DNA from: Chloroflexota bacterium
GTDB lineage: Bacteria; Chloroflexota; Anaerolineae; Aggregatilineales; Phototrophicaceae
Assembly (NCBI GenBank): GCA_013388745.1
Contig: JACAER010000017.1
Span: forward strand, 124,001-188,000
Direction: 5' to 3'
DNA: 64,000 nucleotides
In this document: positions 1-8,400 of the stretch, piece after piece
Layout: each line of letters opens with the position of its first letter
How positions within the stretch are numbered: position 1 is the first letter of the stretch
Notes under the pieces: model-generated
What the model was told of the DNA's origin: nothing
Database searches by the model: none
Seen by the model: only the letters and a program-made list of their open reading frames with translations
Position numbers and translations under genes: made by a program

Positions 1-864
1 CGCAGCGGGCGGCACCCGGTGGTGGAACAACTGCTGGAAGGCGGCGCGCGCTATGTGCCGAACGATACGCACTTCGACAGCATGTCGCGCGTGCATATCA
101 TCACGGGGCCGAATATGTCGGGCAAATCCACCTACATCCGGCAGGTGGCGATCATCACGCTGCTGGCGCAGATCGGCAGTTTTGTGCCGGCGGACGAGGC
201 CACAATCGGCCTGGTTGACCGCATTTTCGCGCGTATCGGCGCGCAGGATGAAATCCACGCCGGACAAAGCACGTTTATGGTGGAAATGATCGAAACGGCG
301 CGCCTGCTTTCGGCGAGCACGCGGCGGTCATTACTGATTCTGGACGAAGTGGGGCGCGGCACATCGACCTATGACGGGCTGGCGATTGCGCGCGCGGTGA
401 TCGAATACATCCACAACAGCCCGCGCCTGAACTGCCGCACGCTGTTCGCCACGCACTACCATGAACTAACAACGCTGCCGGAAATTCTGCCGCGCTGCCG
501 CAACTTTAACGTGGCGGTGGACGAGCGCGAGGGCGAAATCGCGTTTTTGCACCGCGTCGTGCCCGGCGGGGCTGACCGCAGCTACGGCGTGCATGTGGCG
601 CAGTTGGCGGGCATGCCGCGCCCGGTGGTGGAACGGGCCAAGCAGCTTTTGGAGCAGTTGGAGGCCGACGGCAGCGACTTCGCCATCAAGCGCCCGGCAG
701 CGCGCGGACGAGTGATCAAACGCGCGCCGGGACAGATGGCGCTGTTTCAAGACGACGCGCCGCTGCATCCGGCGCTGGATATGCTGAAAAAACTGAAGGT
801 CGATGAACTGAGCCCGATCGAAGCGCTGACCAAGCTGTATGAGCTGAAACGCACGGTGGAGTGA
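1..864 (+). CDS. mutS: DNA mismatch repair ATPase MutS, C-terminal part (cut by window edge)
   Basis: The frame is open from base 1, so the gene begins outside the window and only the last 287 residues are visible. They form the MutS ATPase domain: the start reads GRHPVVE, followed by the Walker A motif GPNMSGKST, Walker B with [15 protein letters not shown], and the FATHYHEL motif. MutS recognises mispaired bases and recruits MutL. The C-terminal tail (QMALFQDD, then a short [13 protein letters not shown] helix) is typical of full-length bacterial MutS. A 22-base gap separates it from the small antitoxin-like gene downstream. Identification is secure; only the missing N-terminus limits it. 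Confidence 0.97.
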   Translation, partial: RSGRHPVVEQLLEGGARYVPNDTHFDSMSRVHIITGPNMSGKSTYIRQVAIITLLAQIGSFVPADEATIGLVDRIFARIGAQDEIHAGQSTFMVEMIETARLLSASTRRSLLILDEVGRGTSTYDGLAIARAVIEYIHNSPRLNCRTLFATHYHELTTLPEILPRCRNFNVAVDEREGEIAFLHRVVPGGADRSYGVHVAQLAGMPRPVVERAKQLLEQLEADGSDFAIKRPAARGRVIKRAPGQMALFQDDAPLHPALDMLKKLKVDELSPIEALTKLYELKRTVE

Positions 865-886
865 ACTATGTTGAGGAGCAAGTGAT

Positions 887-1114
887 ATGGTAGACCTGCG
901 AATACATATCAGCGATAGCACGCTCAGACAGTTAGAGGCCATCGCAAATGAGGAAGCGGCGACAATCGAGGAAGTGGCCTCGCGATGGATCGAAGAACGC
1001 GCCCAGAGCAAAACACAACGCGGCACACTGGCAGCACTAGCGGAGTCGGCGCTCGAAGCTGATTTAGCATCCGATGAAAATGTGAACAGCGCTCAACAGG
1101 CTGATCAAATATAG
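887..1114 (+). CDS. VapB-like / ribbon-helix-helix-type antitoxin, partner toxin broken
   Basis: A 75-residue acidic protein whose N-terminus (VDLRIHISDSTLRQLEAIANEE) resembles the DNA-binding half of ribbon-helix-helix or VapB-type antitoxins. The start ATG is preceded by GAGGAG about ten bases upstream. Antitoxins of this kind bind the promoter of their operon and neutralise a co-encoded toxin. The next reading frame overlaps its 3' end and encodes only the C-terminal third of a PIN-domain toxin, so the pair is no longer functional as a toxin-antitoxin module. The last 20 residues may themselves have been altered by the deletion. The family assignment rests on size, composition and neighbour, not on a clear motif. 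Confidence 0.6.
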   Translation: MVDLRIHISDSTLRQLEAIANEEAATIEEVASRWIEERAQSKTQRGTLAALAESALEADLASDENVNSAQQADQI

Positions 1115-1256
1115 CGACGCTCCGTTAGATTTTGTAGATTGCTGCATCGTCGCCCTGGCTGAAGGTCTGCAAATTACCCGCATTTGCACCTTTGATGGCC
1201 GGGATTTCAGCATTATCCGTCCAAAGCACTGTGAGGCTTTTGAACTCTTGCCCTAA
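1086..1256 (+). pseudogene. VapC-type PIN-domain toxin, C-terminal remnant
   Basis: In the +3 frame after a stop at 1083-1085 there is an open run ending at TAA 1254-1256. It reads KYSDAPLDFVDCCIVALAEG, then RICTFDGRDFSIIRP and FELLP. This is the last third of a PIN-domain ribonuclease, including the D-x-x-I/VALAE and T-x-D-x-RDF blocks that carry acidic active-site residues. There is no start codon, and the N-terminal half with the first catalytic Asp is absent, consistent with a deletion that fused antitoxin and toxin ends near 1085-1115. It ends in a 4-base overlap with the convergent YqhQ-like gene. Confidence 0.75.
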
Positions 1257-2311
1257 TCCCCTGGCGCGGGCTGCGGCGCGGGCGACGGCGCGAGCGGCAG
1301 GCGCGCTTCCTCTTCGCTGATGAGGCCTTCGGAAAAGAGCACACGCTTAAAGGCCACGATCGCCACTTCGATCATCTGCAAATCGGGCGGGCGCGTCGTC
1401 AGGTGTTGCAGCGCCAGGTTCGGCACAACAATCAGGCGCACAAGCGGGCGGTGCATGTTCTTGGCTGTCCAGCGAATAACCTCGTAGGCGATGCCGGCGA
1501 TCACCGGGATCAGAATCAGGCGCGACAGAATCAGCAGCAGGAACGGCGGGCGTCCGAGCAGCGAAAAAACGATGAAGCTGATAAAGACTACGGTGAGCAA
1601 AAAGGCCGTGCCGCAGCGGGGATGTTCAATCGGATACTGGGCGACGACTTCTGGCGTCAGTTCCGCGCCGGCTTCGTAAGCGTTGATGGTCTTATGTTCC
1701 GCGCCATGATAACCGTAGAGGCGTTTGACATCGGGCAGATGACCGATGAGCCACATGTAGCCGACAATCAGCGCCAACTGAATGAGGTTTTCGATCAAAT
1801 TGACGATCATCGGCCCAAACGTGACCTGGAAGGGTGTTTGCAGCGGCAGGCTGGCCGCATCGACAGCCGCCGGATCGACATAGATGGGATTCAGATTCAG
1901 CAGGGCGCCGATTCCTGTGGACAGGGTGGTGGGCAGCAGGAAAAAGAGGCCAATGCCAAAGGCCAGGGAGACGGCCACCGTTCCCCAACCCAACGGGCCG
2001 TTAAAGCTGATCTCTTTGCCTTCTTTTTCGGCTTCGGCGCTGATGGCCACATCCGCCGACCACATCAAGGCGCGCGTGCCGAGCCCCAGCGCGTCCCACA
2101 GGCCGATCAGCCCGCGCAAAAACGGCGTGCTGGCGATACGTCCGCGATACAAGGTTTTGTTGAGCGGCTGCTCATGGACGACGATTTCGCCCTTATCGCT
2201 GCGCACGGCCACCGCGGCCATGTGCGCGCCGCGCATCATGACGCCTTCGATCACGGCCTGGCCGCCGTAGGAGAACTTGATTTCGCCGGCTGTCTGCTGT
2301 TTTGCTGCCAT
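1253..2311 (-). CDS. DUF1385 (YqhQ-like) integral membrane protein
   Basis: A 352-residue protein of the DUF1385 family, known in Bacillus as YqhQ, whose biochemical role is not established. The N-terminus carries the family signature YGGQAVIEGVMMRG, and the middle carries YGYHGAEHKTINAYEAG followed by HPRCGTAFL, with conserved His and Cys residues that may bind a metal. At least four hydrophobic segments are visible (near residues 110-135, 168-190, 236-256 and 262-282), so it sits in the cytoplasmic membrane. The C-terminus is a Pro-rich tail. The nearest minus-strand gene upstream ends 72 bases away, so it could be transcribed separately. Confidence 0.9.
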   Translation of the reverse strand: MAAKQQTAGEIKFSYGGQAVIEGVMMRGAHMAAVAVRSDKGEIVVHEQPLNKTLYRGRIASTPFLRGLIGLWDALGLGTRALMWSADVAISAEAEKEGKEISFNGPLGWGTVAVSLAFGIGLFFLLPTTLSTGIGALLNLNPIYVDPAAVDAASLPLQTPFQVTFGPMIVNLIENLIQLALIVGYMWLIGHLPDVKRLYGYHGAEHKTINAYEAGAELTPEVVAQYPIEHPRCGTAFLLTVVFISFIVFSLLGRPPFLLLILSRLILIPVIAGIAYEVIRWTAKNMHRPLVRLIVVPNLALQHLTTRPPDLQMIEVAIVAFKRVLFSEGLISEEEARLPLAPSPAPQPAPGD

Positions 2312-2383
2312 GCCACACTCCTCTAGATGATTCCGATTAGCTTATCATGCTTGGCGCGAAAATCCATCCCTCGAAAGGGCGAG

Positions 2384-3859
2384 TTATTCGAATTCCAAGA
2401 CTGCTGTGCCGCGGGCGGTGATTTCTTGGACCAAGGGGCCAGCGCCACGCTGCGCCAGCAGCCATGTCTGGCCGCCCACCGGACAGGCCACCACGTCCTG
2501 ACTGTTACAGCGCGCGCCGCGCAGCGAGAGGGTATAGTAGCCATCGACGGGACGCAGCACCTGCACGCCGCCGTACTGGTCGATGAGATAGGCTTTGCTG
2601 CCGCTGGCCTGCACGCGAATTTGTGTCGCTTGCTGGGTGCGGGCCCAGAAGACAAGCGTCTCGCGGCCATTGGCGTGCGTCAGGCGCACGACATCGGCAG
2701 TTTCGGTCTGGGCGTATGTGCCGTCGATCACGCCGTCCAGATAATGAGCGACAGCCTGCCAGGCATAGAAGGCGGGACGCAGCGAAGCATCGGCGCGCAG
2801 CAAACCAAACGATTCGCCGCCGGGCGGGAGATTGACATCGTAAAACTTATAAACGGCGATACGCTGCGCGCCAGCGGCCAGTCCCAGCGCCGCCGCCTGC
2901 ACGACGAATGACGCCTGCTGTTCGAGATTCAACTGGAACACCGGACGTTCAACGGGCCACAGCGGGTCATCGGTAGGGGCGGCGTTGGTTTCGTTAATCC
3001 AGATTTCCTTGTCGGCCATGCCGTAGCTTTGCAGCAGGGCGCGCATTTCGGACGTAATGTGGTAAACGGTTTCGGTACGGAAATAGATATGCAGGCTGAG
3101 CACGTCAAAATAGTAGTCGTTGGCCGCCGCGTCCGGGTCGTGCGTGATACGTTCTAAGAGCCGATCGAGGTAAAGGCGCTGCCCGGCGTTCACATCGTGC
3201 CAATAGGTCGTCCCCGCCAAGTGGATGACGGCGGCGGGGTTGCCCTGGCGCGCGGCGAGATAAGCGACGCGCAGCAGTTGATAGTAGTCTTCGAGCGTGC
3301 CTTCGAACTCGAATCCATAGATATCGGGGCTGATGTCCGGCTCGTTCCAGATAATGAAATGCCACACGCCGCGCGAGCCGTAGTAGGCCGCCGCGCGCCG
3401 CATGAAATTGGCCCAGACATTGTTGGGGTCATCGACGGGCAAATACAGGCCGCGCGGCAAGCCGGGGCCGGGTGTGCCGTCGGTGGCCCATGCGGGGGTG
3501 TGCTTGATGACGGCGACGACCTCACGTCCGCAGTCGTTGGCGGCCTTCAGCCAACGATCATCGACGTTGAGGGTATGCCAGTCGTCGGGGCCGGTGGGCT
3601 GGTGCTGGGCCCAATCGAAGATGATGCGCTCCCAACCGACACCGAGTTGGCACACGGTATCGGGCAGCCACATGCCTTCGACCACGCCGAAGGGATTGAC
3701 TTCGTGCGCGCGCAGCCCTGTTCCCGTAAACAGCAGCACGAGCAGCGCCGGCGCAAGGCGACGCAGCCAAGCAGCGCATTCCGCGGCTCTGCGCGTCAGC
3801 CCTGGCCTGCGTGGTGGATGTCCTGAATGTTGAGTTGCAGGCTTTGCCGTCCGTTCCAT
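2384..3859 (-). CDS. Secreted glycoside-hydrolase-like TIM-barrel protein
   Basis: A secreted or lipid-anchored protein of about 490 residues. After a basic stretch there is a hydrophobic signal segment (LAPALLVLLFTGTGLRA). The body resembles clan GH-A glycosidases such as the GH39-type barrel: VWHFIIWNEPDI supplies the usual acid/base Glu (W-N-E-P) and KEIWINETNA a candidate nucleophile Glu; AWATDGT and LHIYFRTE also fit the fold. Substrate cannot be told. The start is uncertain: the nearest ATG (3859) lies 64 bases inside recJ and gives a long leader before the signal peptide, while a CTG at 3799 overlaps the recJ stop. Either way it is coupled to recJ, an unusual partner. Confidence 0.7.
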   Translation of the reverse strand: MERTAKPATQHSGHPPRRPGLTRRAAECAAWLRRLAPALLVLLFTGTGLRAHEVNPFGVVEGMWLPDTVCQLGVGWERIIFDWAQHQPTGPDDWHTLNVDDRWLKAANDCGREVVAVIKHTPAWATDGTPGPGLPRGLYLPVDDPNNVWANFMRRAAAYYGSRGVWHFIIWNEPDISPDIYGFEFEGTLEDYYQLLRVAYLAARQGNPAAVIHLAGTTYWHDVNAGQRLYLDRLLERITHDPDAAANDYYFDVLSLHIYFRTETVYHITSEMRALLQSYGMADKEIWINETNAAPTDDPLWPVERPVFQLNLEQQASFVVQAAALGLAAGAQRIAVYKFYDVNLPPGGESFGLLRADASLRPAFYAWQAVAHYLDGVIDGTYAQTETADVVRLTHANGRETLVFWARTQQATQIRVQASGSKAYLIDQYGGVQVLRPVDGYYTLSLRGARCNSQDVVACPVGGQTWLLAQRGAGPLVQEITARGTAVLEFE

Positions 3860-5535
3860 TCGTTGATTTCCAGTTGATACGCCAGATCGATGCGCTCCGG
3901 CATGTTGGCGACCCACGCGCCGAAGCCAAAGCCAATGGCGTCCAGCGGCGGCTGGCCGGCGCGGGCAATGCGCAGCTTGAGGTGCTGGCTGTCCTTGCCG
4001 ACGGTGCGATGTTCCAGCACGCGCAAATTGCGGGAGACGAACACCGGCGCGGGGTTATGATAGCCTGTCGGCTCCAAAAGCGTCAATTCGTGGCACAGGT
4101 CTTCGGTCAGTTGGTGCAGATCGAGTTCGGCGTCTACGTCGATCGTGGGCGTGAGTTCCTGGCCTCGCAGCGCATCTTCGGTGATTTCCTGCAAACGGCG
4201 CTTAAGGGCGGGAATATTTTCGTTCAGCACGGTGAAGCCGGCGGCGGAGGCATGGCCGCCGTGCCGCAGCAGCAGATCGGCGCAGCGATCCAGCGCGTGC
4301 GTAATATCGAACTGCGGGATACTGCGGCAGGAGGCGCGGCTTTCGTGTTCGCCCAATTCCATCACGACGGTCGGGCGGAAAAATTCTTCGGCGAGCCGTC
4401 CCGCGACCAGCCCCACAATTCCCGGTAAAAATCCGGGATGCGAGGCAAAAATCAGCGCCGAAGCACTTTCTTGCTGCTGCTCGAGCTGGGCGCGCACCGT
4501 TTCCTGCGCCTCGCGTGTCAAATCCTGGCGCTTGACATTGAGTGCCTGAAGCTGTTCGGCCCAAGGCAGCGCTTCATCAGGTTTTTCGGATGAGAGGAGA
4601 TCGTAGGCCAGCATAGCGCTTTCCAGGCGTCCGGCGGCGTTAATGCGCGGCCCAATGCTGAAGCCGATGCTGCCCGCGTTCACGCTGCCTGCTTTGATGC
4701 CGGAGACATCGAGAATGGCCTGCACGCCGGGACGCTGCCCGCGGTTAATCACTTCCAGGCCACGCCGCACGAGAATGCGATTTTCCAGACGATTCAAGGG
4801 GGCGAGATCAGCCACCGTACCAATGGCCACCAGATCAAGCAGGGTGTCTGGCGTTAAAGCGGAAGCCGCGCCTTTCGCGCCGTTGTTGGCGGCTTCGGCT
4901 TTGAGCAGGGCTTCGGCCAGACGATAAGCGACACCGACGCCGGCGAGCATATCTTCGGGATATTTGCAATCTTCCTGTTTGGGATTCAGCACGGCCAGGG
5001 CGTTGGGGATCTGGGGGCCAATCGAATGGTGATCGGTGACGATCATAGCCAGTCCGGCGTCTTTGCCGTCTTCGACCTCGTTCACCGAACGAATGCCGCA
5101 GTCTACCGTAATCACGACTTTGGCGCCCGCTTCGGCCAATTTGCGCAGCGCGTGGCTGTTAAGGCCGTAGCCTTCGTCGATACGATGGGGGATATAGGGC
5201 TTGACCACGGCTTTGAGCGCGCGCAGGACACTGACCAGCAGCACCGTAGAGGTGACGCCGTCGGCGTCAAAATCGCCGTAGACGATGATCGGCTCGCGGC
5301 GGCGGATGGCGGTGCGGATGCGACTCACGGCATTGGCCATACCCTTCATCTCGAAAGGGGAAGATTGGATCTCTTTGGCGTAAAGAAACTCGTAGGCTTT
5401 GAGGGGTTCTTCGAAGCCGCGATTATAGAGCACCTGCGCCAAGATCGGCCCCATGCCGCGATACTGCTGCAAGTGACTGGGCGAGGCTTTAGGCGCGATT
5501 AACCAACGTTTAGGCGATGTTGAAGTGGATTTCAT
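3796..5535 (-). CDS. recJ: Single-stranded-DNA-specific exonuclease RecJ
   Basis: A 579-residue 5'-3' single-strand exonuclease of the DHH phosphoesterase superfamily, acting in recombination and mismatch repair. Visible motifs in order: VYGDFDADGVTST (motif I), ITVDCGIRSVNE (motif II), VTDHHSIG (the DHH motif), and RHGGHASAAGFT in the DHHA1 domain, then a C-terminal OB-like domain. Length is normal for the family. The gene is divergent from the broken methyltransferase and fmt, with a 67-base gap that must hold its promoter. Its 3' end overlaps the glycosidase-like gene. Confidence 0.96.
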   Translation of the reverse strand: MKSTSTSPKRWLIAPKASPSHLQQYRGMGPILAQVLYNRGFEEPLKAYEFLYAKEIQSSPFEMKGMANAVSRIRTAIRRREPIIVYGDFDADGVTSTVLLVSVLRALKAVVKPYIPHRIDEGYGLNSHALRKLAEAGAKVVITVDCGIRSVNEVEDGKDAGLAMIVTDHHSIGPQIPNALAVLNPKQEDCKYPEDMLAGVGVAYRLAEALLKAEAANNGAKGAASALTPDTLLDLVAIGTVADLAPLNRLENRILVRRGLEVINRGQRPGVQAILDVSGIKAGSVNAGSIGFSIGPRINAAGRLESAMLAYDLLSSEKPDEALPWAEQLQALNVKRQDLTREAQETVRAQLEQQQESASALIFASHPGFLPGIVGLVAGRLAEEFFRPTVVMELGEHESRASCRSIPQFDITHALDRCADLLLRHGGHASAAGFTVLNENIPALKRRLQEITEDALRGQELTPTIDVDAELDLHQLTEDLCHELTLLEPTGYHNPAPVFVSRNLRVLEHRTVGKDSQHLKLRIARAGQPPLDAIGFGFGAWVANMPERIDLAYQLEINEWNGRQSLQLNIQDIHHAGQG

Positions 5536-5602
5536 GTGACAGACACACTAGAATTGTCAACGATAGTACCACTTTAAGGAATTGCCCACAAGCGGAGCAT
5601 CC

Positions 5603-5969
5603 ATGGGCGACTCGCATCACGACAACACCGGCGTTATCGCCCCACCCGCGCTGATTTACGGCAGCGGAATGGAATACTGGGCGGGTTGGTGTTCAACGCC
5701 GCGCTGATGCTGGCAGGCAAAGACCCGCCCGCTGCCGGAACACGCGACGACGGCGCTTGTCGATCATGGGCGGTTGCGCGTGAAGCGCAACCCGATTTAT
5801 CTGGGTGGCAACCGCAGGAAGCGGGCGGATCGCGAATACGGTGTGGCCGCTGCTGGGGGTGCTGCCGCTGGCGCATTTTGGGGTGATTTCGGGCGAAGAA
5901 GGCTATCTGGAACGCAAGTTTGGCGCAGGAGATGTGAATTACAAGGCGCGCGGGCGCCGCAGGATTTAG
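5603..5969 (+). pseudogene. Isoprenylcysteine carboxyl methyltransferase-like gene, decayed
   Basis: Fragments of an ICMT/phospholipid-methyltransferase family protein in shifting frames. From the ATG at 5603 the frame reads DNTGVIAPPALIYG, typical of the family N-terminus, then stops at 5705. A second piece (VKRNPIYLGGN, about 5777) matches the conserved RNPxYLG motif. After another shift the C-terminus reads TVWPLLGVLPLAHFGVISGE, then EEGYLERKFG and YKARGRRRI, ending at TAG 5967-5969. An intact homologue has roughly 150 residues and four membrane spans; here about 100 bases are missing and at least two frameshifts are present. It sits 10 bases before fmt. Confidence 0.75.
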
Positions 5970-5979
5970 GGGAGCGACT

Positions 5980-6903
5980 ATGGCCAGTGTGGTTTTTATG
6001 GGGACGCCAGAGTTCGCCGTGCCGACGCTGCAAGCGTTGATGGCCCATCATCAGGTCATCGGCGTGGTGACGCAGCCTGACCGCCCTGCCGGACGCGGCA
6101 ATCAGATTCACGAATCGCCTATCAAACAGGTGGCGCTGGCGGCGGGCATTGCCGTCTTTCAGCCGGAAAAGCTGCGCAAAAAAGAGGCGCAGGACACGCT
6201 GCGGCTGTGGCAGGCAGATGTATTTGTGGTGGCGGCCTTCGGGCAGATTCTGCCGCAAGCGGTGCTCGATATGCCGGCGCACGGGTCGATCAATGTTCAT
6301 GCGTCGCTGCTGCCGCGCTGGCGGGGCGCCGCGCCGATTCAGGCCTGCATCCGCGCGGGGGACGCGCGCAGCGGCATCACGATCATGAAAATGGACGCGG
6401 GGCTGGATACGGGGCCGGTGCTGGCGCAGCGCGATTTGGCGCTGGCGGCGGACGAAACGGGACAATCGCTGCACGACAAGCTGGCGCATCTGGGCGCGGA
6501 ACTGCTCATCGAAACACTGCCGCGCTATCTGAGCGGCGGGCTGCTGCCGCAGCCGCAGCCGGAAAACGGCGTCACTTATGCGCCGCAAATTCAGAAAGAA
6601 GAAGGCCGGATTGACTGGCAGGCAAGCGCCGTGGAGATCGAACGCCTGGTGCGCGCGTTTACCCCGTGGCCGGGCACCTATACGTATTGGGATGGCAAAA
6701 TGCTGAAAATTCTGAAGGGGGCGGTGCATGGCGCAGCCACCAGCGCCCATATCGGCCAAGTGATGCTGGTCGATGGGCAGGCGGCGATCAGCACCGGCGA
6801 GGGGCTGTTTTTGCCGCAGAAAGTGCAGCTAGAGGGCAAAAAAGCGATGAGTATGGCGGATTTCCTGCGCGGGTATCCGCAGTTTGGCGCAGCGCAATTG
6901 TGA
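5980..6903 (+). CDS. fmt: Methionyl-tRNA formyltransferase
   Basis: A 307-residue enzyme that transfers a formyl group from 10-formyl-tetrahydrofolate to initiator Met-tRNA. It has the N-terminal FMGTPEFAVPTL motif, the loop TQPDRPAGRG, and the catalytic block SINVHASLLPRWRGAAPIQ (Asn and His of the formyltransferase site), followed by a C-terminal OB domain (GRIDWQASAVEIERLVRAF, PWPGTYT). Length is normal. GGGGAG precedes the ATG at a good distance. The MOCOS-like gene follows after 52 bases on the same strand. Confidence 0.97.
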   Translation: MASVVFMGTPEFAVPTLQALMAHHQVIGVVTQPDRPAGRGNQIHESPIKQVALAAGIAVFQPEKLRKKEAQDTLRLWQADVFVVAAFGQILPQAVLDMPAHGSINVHASLLPRWRGAAPIQACIRAGDARSGITIMKMDAGLDTGPVLAQRDLALAADETGQSLHDKLAHLGAELLIETLPRYLSGGLLPQPQPENGVTYAPQIQKEEGRIDWQASAVEIERLVRAFTPWPGTYTYWDGKMLKILKGAVHGAATSAHIGQVMLVDGQAAISTGEGLFLPQKVQLEGKKAMSMADFLRGYPQFGAAQL

Positions 6904-6955
6904 TTTTCTGTCCTACAATAGAGAGCAGCAGAGATTTACAGCAGGACAATATGCT

Positions 6956-8383
6956 ATGATAAGCGCCCCAAAGACTGCTATTGAAGAGGCTTACAGCGCG
7001 TTTTTGCGCGCGCACCCGGCTTACAGTCAGTACGCGCAGATTGACCACCTGCGCGCCAACGAATACAGCCGTTTGGACGAACAGCAGCATATTTACCTGG
7101 ATTATACGGGAGGGGGGCTGTATGCCGATCAGCAAATTACCGCGCACATGAATCTGCTGCGGCAGGGCGTTTTCGGCAACCCGCATTCCAGCAACCCCAC
7201 CTCGATGGCGGCCACCAAACTGGACGAACACGCGCGGCATTATGTGCTGGAGTATTTCAACGCTTCGCCCGACGAGTATGTGTGCATTTTCACAGCCAAC
7301 GCCAGCGGCGCGCTCAAGCTCGTCGGCGAATCGTACCCGTTCGCGCCGGGCGATCACTATGTGCTGACGTTCGACAACCATAATTCTGTCAACGGCATAC
7401 GCGAATTCGCCAAAGCGAAAGGCGCGCAGGTGCATTATGTGCCGGTGCTGCCGCCGGATTTGCGGGCCAATGAAAGCGTGCTGCAAGCACTGCTGGACAA
7501 CACCGAAGCGGGGAAACGCTACCTGTTCGCATTTCCGGCGCAGTCGAATTTTTCGGGTGTGCAGCATCCGCTGCACTGGATTGAGCGGGCGCAGGCCAAG
7601 GGTTGGGACGTGTTGGTGGATTTCGCGGCCTACGCCCCGACTAATCGTGTCGATTTGAGCCGCTGGAAACCGGATTTTGTCGATCTCTCGTTCTACAAGA
7701 TTTTCGGCTATCCGACAGGCATTGGCTGTTTGATCGCCCGCAAGAGCGCGCTGGCGAAGCTGCACCGCCCGTGGTTCGCGGGGGGGACGATCACCATGGC
7801 GTCGGTGCAGGGGGACGGCTACTACTTGCAGGAAGGCGAAGCCGGCTTCGAAGACGGCACGATTAACTATTTGAACATCCCGGCGGTGGAAATCGGCCTC
7901 AAGCATATCCAGAATGTGGGCATCGACGCGATTCACGAGCGTGTGATGAGCCTGGCAGGCTGGCTGATCGAGCAGCTTGTGGCGCTGCGGCACGCCAACG
8001 GGAAGCCGCTGATCCGGCTGTACGGCCCGGACAGCACGCAGGAACGCGGCAGCACCATCACGATCAATTTTTTCGACGCCGAGGGTCAGCTTTTCGACTT
8101 TCGGCGCGTAGAAGCGGAAGCCAACCAGCACAAAATCTCGCTGCGCACGGGTTGTTTCTGTAATCCGGGGGCGGGGGAGGTGATCAACAATCTATCGGAA
8201 GAAGACATGAAAGCGTGCTTCCAGAACGAGGAACGCATGACCTTCGAAAACTTCCTGCTGGTTATGGACGGCAGAGCGTCTGGGGCGGTGCGCGTATCGT
8301 TGGGGATTGTCTCGAATTTCGCCGATGTTTACAAATTTATCGAGTTCGCCAAAAGCTATCTGAACCGGCGCGCAAAGGGATAA
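6956..8383 (+). CDS. MOCOS-like class V aminotransferase (molybdenum cofactor sulfurase type)
   Basis: A 475-residue PLP enzyme of the class V aminotransferase/cysteine desulfurase fold. Its closest recognisable relative is the N-terminal domain of eukaryotic molybdenum cofactor sulfurase: shared blocks are YGNPHS-like FGNPHSSN, AQSNFSG, LSFYKIFGYPTGIG with the PLP lysine at about residue 248, FEDGT, LRTGCFCNPGA with cysteines near 400 and 402, and the C-terminal SGAVRVSLG. MOCOS removes sulfur from cysteine and loads it on the molybdenum cofactor of xanthine-oxidase-type enzymes. The MOSC substrate-binding domain of the eukaryotic protein is absent. It may serve the hydroxylase encoded at 16.8-20.8 kb; this is inference. 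The start at 6956 is the first in-frame ATG after fmt, with AGGA upstream. Confidence 0.8.
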   Translation: MISAPKTAIEEAYSAFLRAHPAYSQYAQIDHLRANEYSRLDEQQHIYLDYTGGGLYADQQITAHMNLLRQGVFGNPHSSNPTSMAATKLDEHARHYVLEYFNASPDEYVCIFTANASGALKLVGESYPFAPGDHYVLTFDNHNSVNGIREFAKAKGAQVHYVPVLPPDLRANESVLQALLDNTEAGKRYLFAFPAQSNFSGVQHPLHWIERAQAKGWDVLVDFAAYAPTNRVDLSRWKPDFVDLSFYKIFGYPTGIGCLIARKSALAKLHRPWFAGGTITMASVQGDGYYLQEGEAGFEDGTINYLNIPAVEIGLKHIQNVGIDAIHERVMSLAGWLIEQLVALRHANGKPLIRLYGPDSTQERGSTITINFFDAEGQLFDFRRVEAEANQHKISLRTGCFCNPGAGEVINNLSEEDMKACFQNEERMTFENFLLVMDGRASGAVRVSLGIVSNFADVYKFIEFAKSYLNRRAKG

Positions 8384-8400
8384 AAATCGTGGGCAGAGAT

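Noticed and set aside
1403-2326. 307-codon plus-strand frame opposite the DUF1385 gene
   Set aside because: Antisense to a well matched family protein; no ribosome-binding site or motif.
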